The notes beneath the pieces were generated by a model that worked only from the letters and a program-made list of their open reading frames with translations, was not told the origin of the DNA and ran no database searches. Shown in pieces: positions 27,501 to 29,401 of a stretch of 29,401 nt of DNA. Within the stretch, counting starts at the first letter, position 1. The number at the start of each line of letters is the position of its first letter. The stretch is from SBAX01 sp964646605. Lineage in GTDB: Bacteria; Planctomycetota; Phycisphaerae; UBA1845. The position numbers were made by a program, and so were the translations under genes. The stretch is from assembly GCA_964646605.1 (NCBI GenBank), contig CAZYEX010000020.1, forward strand, positions 1 to 29,401, written 5' to 3'.

Positions 27501-27762
27501 CCCAACTTCCATAACAGACAATCGCGCCAGTTTGCTCCCGCCGAACAAGGAGCCAGTTATTGTCGCGGTGGCATCTGCCATCATCTTTGACGCCAATTAC
27601 GTGGACGGCGGGCAGGGCGACCATGACGTCGTTTCGCTTCAGGTGGGTAAGGGACCGTTCACAGTGCTGGGCAACATCGCCAGCGGCCTCATTCGTGTAA
27701 ACGGAGATCGTTTACCGCCAGCATTGCAAAACCCGTTGAATATCGAGATGGTTCAGCTTTAA
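24538..27762 (+). CDS. DUF6519 / right-handed beta-helix protein, likely baseplate decoration
   Basis: The largest protein here, 1074 residues. It begins with a family signature I know as DUF6519 (STDISRRRFESVNDFAAVLMQQGRLLLDADWNEWVEILDRRL), followed by a beta-rich region (about 100-460), a short His run (GHHHHYCRLALV) and a Cys cluster (EGCDCSVCVTADSH). From about 480 to 1040 it is a long right-handed beta-helix with repeating Asn-rich turns (VTSNRIQGVEGNGIHIRSAI; LIKQNQIEGVDGGGIVMDEE; LVIENNQLLQV). Such helices occur in phage tailspikes and polysaccharide lyases, but I see no catalytic motif. No dedicated fibre gene exists in the window, so this could be the receptor-binding or shell part. 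AAAGGC precedes the ATG, 24 bases after the previous stop. Confidence 0.88.
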   Translation: MSTDISRRRFESVNDFAAVLMQQGRLLLDADWNEWVEILDRRLRAETTDMIGRCVVPKETPDAFKISISGKNLTIGRGRIYVHGILAEHHGQPPNEWDPFLAELRGKTAINYDKQPYLPDSTLIPSPPTTGGPHLVYLDVWRRDVTWLENPRLVESAVGVDSTTRWQTVWQVRVMPDVPEGVTCESEIPAWLDLIRPSAGRLTTDTFNAPGDPDPCLLPPTGGYKGMENRLYRVEIHSVDGAGNATFKWARHNASVATAVREIKGEDLIVDLIGRDADLRLKTGNWVEITDDARELADLPGVMRRIKNVTDATLTITIDGPSLAGMFPTNAGGATLPERHTRIRRWDQQGQVRDTNGNVHFDLNGAASEGVIPVPAGATALLLEDGIQVSFSLDPGIVGGRFHVGDYWVFAARTADASVEKLTQAPPLGHHHHYCRLALVTFPGPPMDCRNFWPPELAGEGCDCSVCVTADSHNQGTLTIQQAIDKVRAAGGTVCLGPGIYNLPESFVSVDGAQSVRIRGQGWRTILAHTGPGPTMVVRGSIGLTVERFTVLTARSAAGSADLVVENSADVTVQECFFVQVGQPEQVKAAIGLGGVLIHTRIRNNVVFASAGIVNASRASHGEDDVLLGGARPLLTLGLCCENNQFICSHHGVQLHGFCIHLGDTVIANNFVNEAFNGGLVATGAVLAAAWGGSRLEVTRNTLRSAGAGIVIGTDDARIHDNDIGPESGSRSGDGIVLEVGLLGRPLNRLQVTSNRIQGVEGNGIHIRSAIRSGLIKQNQIEGVDGGGIVMDEESSAEHLVIENNQLLQVANVTAAASEKEPLLAGIHLVRVRYVDVLNNLLRDIGMRASQARRLTGIQVSVCACIRIAGNRVINLGPIEAGLRDADAIAVIGLYESVDILQNTVRRQENRSAENQDNSLWRAIRIGHEQGRVFPIGSALLIRTKNIEALLTAHRTFIRRLTAESAAIRGNTLAAYGAAPAVQILSSGPTSITDNRASLLPPNKEPVIVAVASAIIFDANYVDGGQGDHDVVSLQVGKGPFTVLGNIASGLIRVNGDRLPPALQNPLNIEMVQL

Positions 27763-27785
27763 AGGGAAGTTTTGGAGTACGAACA

Positions 27786-28307
27786 ATGAGAATCGTGGCT
27801 GCCGAGGGCGAGAAGAACCTAGCCGAACTCGCCCACCGACTTTTTCAAATCCGAGGAGCCGGCGCTAAAGCATTGGAAAAACTTGCCGTCGCCGCCTTGC
27901 ATGACGCGAATCCCCATTTACGTCCGAGCACCGCCATCCCTTCCGGAACGCCTGTCGTAATTCCGGAGGTAGAAGGTCTGGATCGCACCTCATCAGCCCC
28001 GTCATCATTCGGACTGACCGAAAATTCCGTGGGGCAGCTGCGTGACGCTTTCAAACACCTCGCAATAACGCTTGAAACCGCCCTCGAGGAGGAACTCAAA
28101 GATGAGGAGGAAGCAGTTGCGCAACTCAAACAACATGAAAGGGAATTCAAGGCTGCCGACCAAGTCATACATGACCGCCTGACCAAGATCAAGTCCGCCT
28201 CCAAGGTGCGACTAAAAGAACTAGAGAAGCACAAAGAGCTTCAAAAGCTTGGCCTCGCCCAGCTTGCCAAGGATGTTGACGCTTTCGCTAAAATGCTTTC
28301 TCCGTGA
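27786..28307 (+). CDS. short LysM-like and coiled-coil protein, last gene of the cluster
   Basis: A 173-residue protein starting 23 bases after the previous stop, with TTGGAG upstream of the ATG. The N-terminal part resembles a degenerate LysM domain (LAELAHRLFQIRGAGAKALEKLAVAALHDANPHLRPSTAIPSGTPVVIPE). A Ser/Thr-rich hinge follows, then a long, highly charged alpha-helix from about residue 80 to the end (LEEELKDEEEAVAQLKQHEREFKAADQ; VRLKELEKHKELQKLGLAQL) that reads as a coiled coil. No membrane segment or signal peptide. Its place at the end of the operon and its shape suggest an accessory structural protein, possibly bridging LysM-binding parts. A short tape-measure-like role cannot be excluded. 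Confidence 0.82.
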   Translation: MRIVAAEGEKNLAELAHRLFQIRGAGAKALEKLAVAALHDANPHLRPSTAIPSGTPVVIPEVEGLDRTSSAPSSFGLTENSVGQLRDAFKHLAITLETALEEELKDEEEAVAQLKQHEREFKAADQVIHDRLTKIKSASKVRLKELEKHKELQKLGLAQLAKDVDAFAKMLSP

Positions 28308-28380
28308 CCTACTTCTGAATCATCTACCGGCCGGTTTCAGGCCTCGAAACAGTGGCCAAAGGTGGGCGATTTCTCTTGCT
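28308..28380. other. short non-coding stretch after the cluster
   Basis: No gene is visible. A 10-base palindrome (ACCGGCCGGT, 28326-28335) overlaps a small hairpin (GTTTC-N7-GAAAC, 28334-28350). There is no T-tract after either, so a rho-independent terminator is not convincing, though transcription probably ends near here. Confidence 0.4.
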
Positions 28381-28412
28381 TAGTGCTCTGACTCGTAAGT
28401 TCGGTGACGTAT

Positions 28413-28589
28413 TCATGTTGGCCTTCTGGCAACGGCCTTATTCCGGCGCTGCTCGTGCCGGGTGAGCTTGACAAGGAGTTGGTCCAAGTCCGCCCGAGTG
28501 AACTTCCACTCAAACGGCCGGGCAATCGCTTCGTAGTACGCTTGGAAGTCCAGCAGCCTCTTCTCCACGGTCTGCACATCCGGGAACTC
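28413..28589 (-). pseudogene. C-terminal fragment of an IS630-family transposase
   Basis: Read on the minus strand, the frame gives EFPDVQTVEKRLLDFQAYY, then ARPFEWKFTRADLDQLLVKL and a TGA at 28415-28413. This is the conserved C-terminal end of IS630-type transposases (FEWKFTRADL). The rest of the gene, with all three catalytic acidic residues, is missing: similarity stops at about 28589, where the next element begins. The fragment's own outer end may be the TA at 28381-28382 (TAGTGCTCTGACTCG). The longer open frame on this strand (28337-28591) is in a different phase and not the real one. Confidence 0.8.
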
Positions 28590-28590
28590 A

Positions 28591-29401
28591 TACCAATCCC
28601 GTTAATTAGCTGCGCGCCCTAGCGCCAGGCTTTAATTCATGCACAATGCGTCGAGTTCTTTTAGAAGGAGACGCAGGATGCACGTGGAAGATCGTCATGG
28701 ACTCGACGAATTGAGGCGATTGGCGCGGATGGAGCGAGAGGCGGGCATGCGTGTTCGCATGCAGGCGATCGTGCTGGCGGTGCAGAGTCGCCCGTCCACG
28801 GAGATCGCGCGGACGTTGGATGTAGGCACGCGGTCAGTCCAGGAATGGGTTCGACGATTCAACCAGGGCGGGGTGGAAGCTCTGCGCCGTCGATCCGGGC
28901 AAGGACGGCCCTGTTGGCTTTCGAAGGAGCAGCGCGCCCGCCTATGCGATCGGATCGATGTTGGAGCGAAGGATCAAGACCAAGTCTGCACTCTTCGCGG
29001 GACCGACATTCAGCGTCTGATTCAGGGCGAGTTCGGAAAGCTATACCGGCTCAACGGTATCTACGATTTATTGCATCGGCTGGGTTACAGTTGCCTCATG
29101 CCACGCCCCCAACATAGAAAGAGCGATCCAGAGGCCCAGGGCGCTTTTAAAAAAACGTCATCGCGCAGGTGGAGGCCATCTGTGCGGCCCATCCCGACAA
29201 GCGAATCGAAGTCTGGTTCGAGGATGAAGCGCGCTTCGGGCAACAAGGAACGCTAACCCGCGTGTGGGCCAAACGGGGCTCGCGGCCACGGGCGGTGCGA
29301 CAAACGCAGTACGATTACCTCTATGTACTGGGAGCCGTTTGTCCCGGCACCGGTCAGAGCGTCGGACTACTGGCGCCCTATCTGGACACGACCATCGTCA
29401 A
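28591..29401 (+). mobile_element. IS630-family insertion sequence, left part, cut by the window edge
   Basis: A second IS630-type element, in the opposite orientation to the older fragment, starts next to where the fragment's similarity ends. I place its left end at the TA at 28591-28592 because IS630-family elements insert at TA. The terminal inverted repeat cannot be checked as the right end lies outside the window. Its transposase gene runs off the right edge. Confidence 0.65.
28678..29401 (+). CDS. IS630-family transposase, two frames joined by -1 frameshift, 3' end missing
   Basis: Start at 28678, where AAGGAG lies a few bases upstream of the ATG (an earlier ATG at 28639 is less likely). 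The first frame carries a helix-turn-helix (EIARTLDVGTRSVQEWVRRFNQGG, about residues 38-62) and a linker (GRPCWLSKEQRARL), and stops at 29256. At 29145-29155 the sequence TTTTAAAAAAAC has seven A's. Reading on in the -1 frame gives FFKKNVIAQVEAICAAHPDK, then the DDE-type core IEVWFEDEARFGQQGTLTRVW and YLYVLGAVCPGTGQ to the window edge. IS630-type elements commonly make the full transposase by slipping on such a run, so this is probably a working arrangement and not a broken gene. Confidence 0.82.

Noticed and set aside
28326..28350. Rho-independent terminator after the last eCIS gene
   Set aside because: The stem is only 5 pairs and no T-tract follows.

Overview
The window holds an almost complete gene cluster for a contractile injection system of the extracellular type (eCIS, the Afp/PVC family: a phage-tail-like particle made without a phage head). 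The DNA is GC-rich, most neighbouring genes overlap by ATGA, and the effector gene carries the DUF4157 'eCIS core' domain. The species cannot be read from the sequence. A short gene at the left edge looks like a family I associate with Planctomycetota or Verrucomicrobiota, so a free-living bacterium of that superphylum is a guess only.

Layout. Bases 1-555 are the left flank: the possible tail of a gene, a small minus-strand gene and tRNA-Gly(CCC). Bases 556-1243 hold no convincing gene. The cluster runs from 1244 to 28307, all on the + strand. In order: a small unknown protein broken by two compensating frameshifts; sheath; inner tube; a Cys4 protein; a disordered Pro-rich protein; a DUF4255/Pvc16-like cap; a Pvc15-like AAA+ ATPase; a small accessory protein; a DUF4157 effector with a second zinc-protease motif; an ankyrin-repeat protein; a truncated second copy of the Pvc7-like gene; a two-helix membrane protein; then the baseplate: Pvc7-like and LysM proteins, gp27-like hub, gp5-like spike, PAAR-like tip, gp25-like wedge, two J-like wedge proteins, a tail-I-like/beta-helix protein, a 1074-residue DUF6519/beta-helix protein, and a short LysM-like coiled-coil protein. 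From 28381 to the right edge lie a fragment of one IS630-type element and a second IS630-type element inserted next to it, running out of the window.

How it works together (inference from the Afp/PVC/T4 model). Sheath, tube and cap form the trunk, the J-like, gp25, gp27, gp5 and PAAR proteins form the baseplate and spike, and the beta-helix proteins probably decorate the baseplate or touch the target. The ATPase helps assembly or loading. The DUF4157 protein is the likely cargo. The block 8931-13641 between the structural halves is the variable cargo region: there the tight ATGA coupling is lost, a structural gene is partly duplicated, and an apparently foreign membrane-protein gene sits between the two copies. 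No conventional tape-measure gene, tail fibre (Pvc13-like) or regulator is visible.
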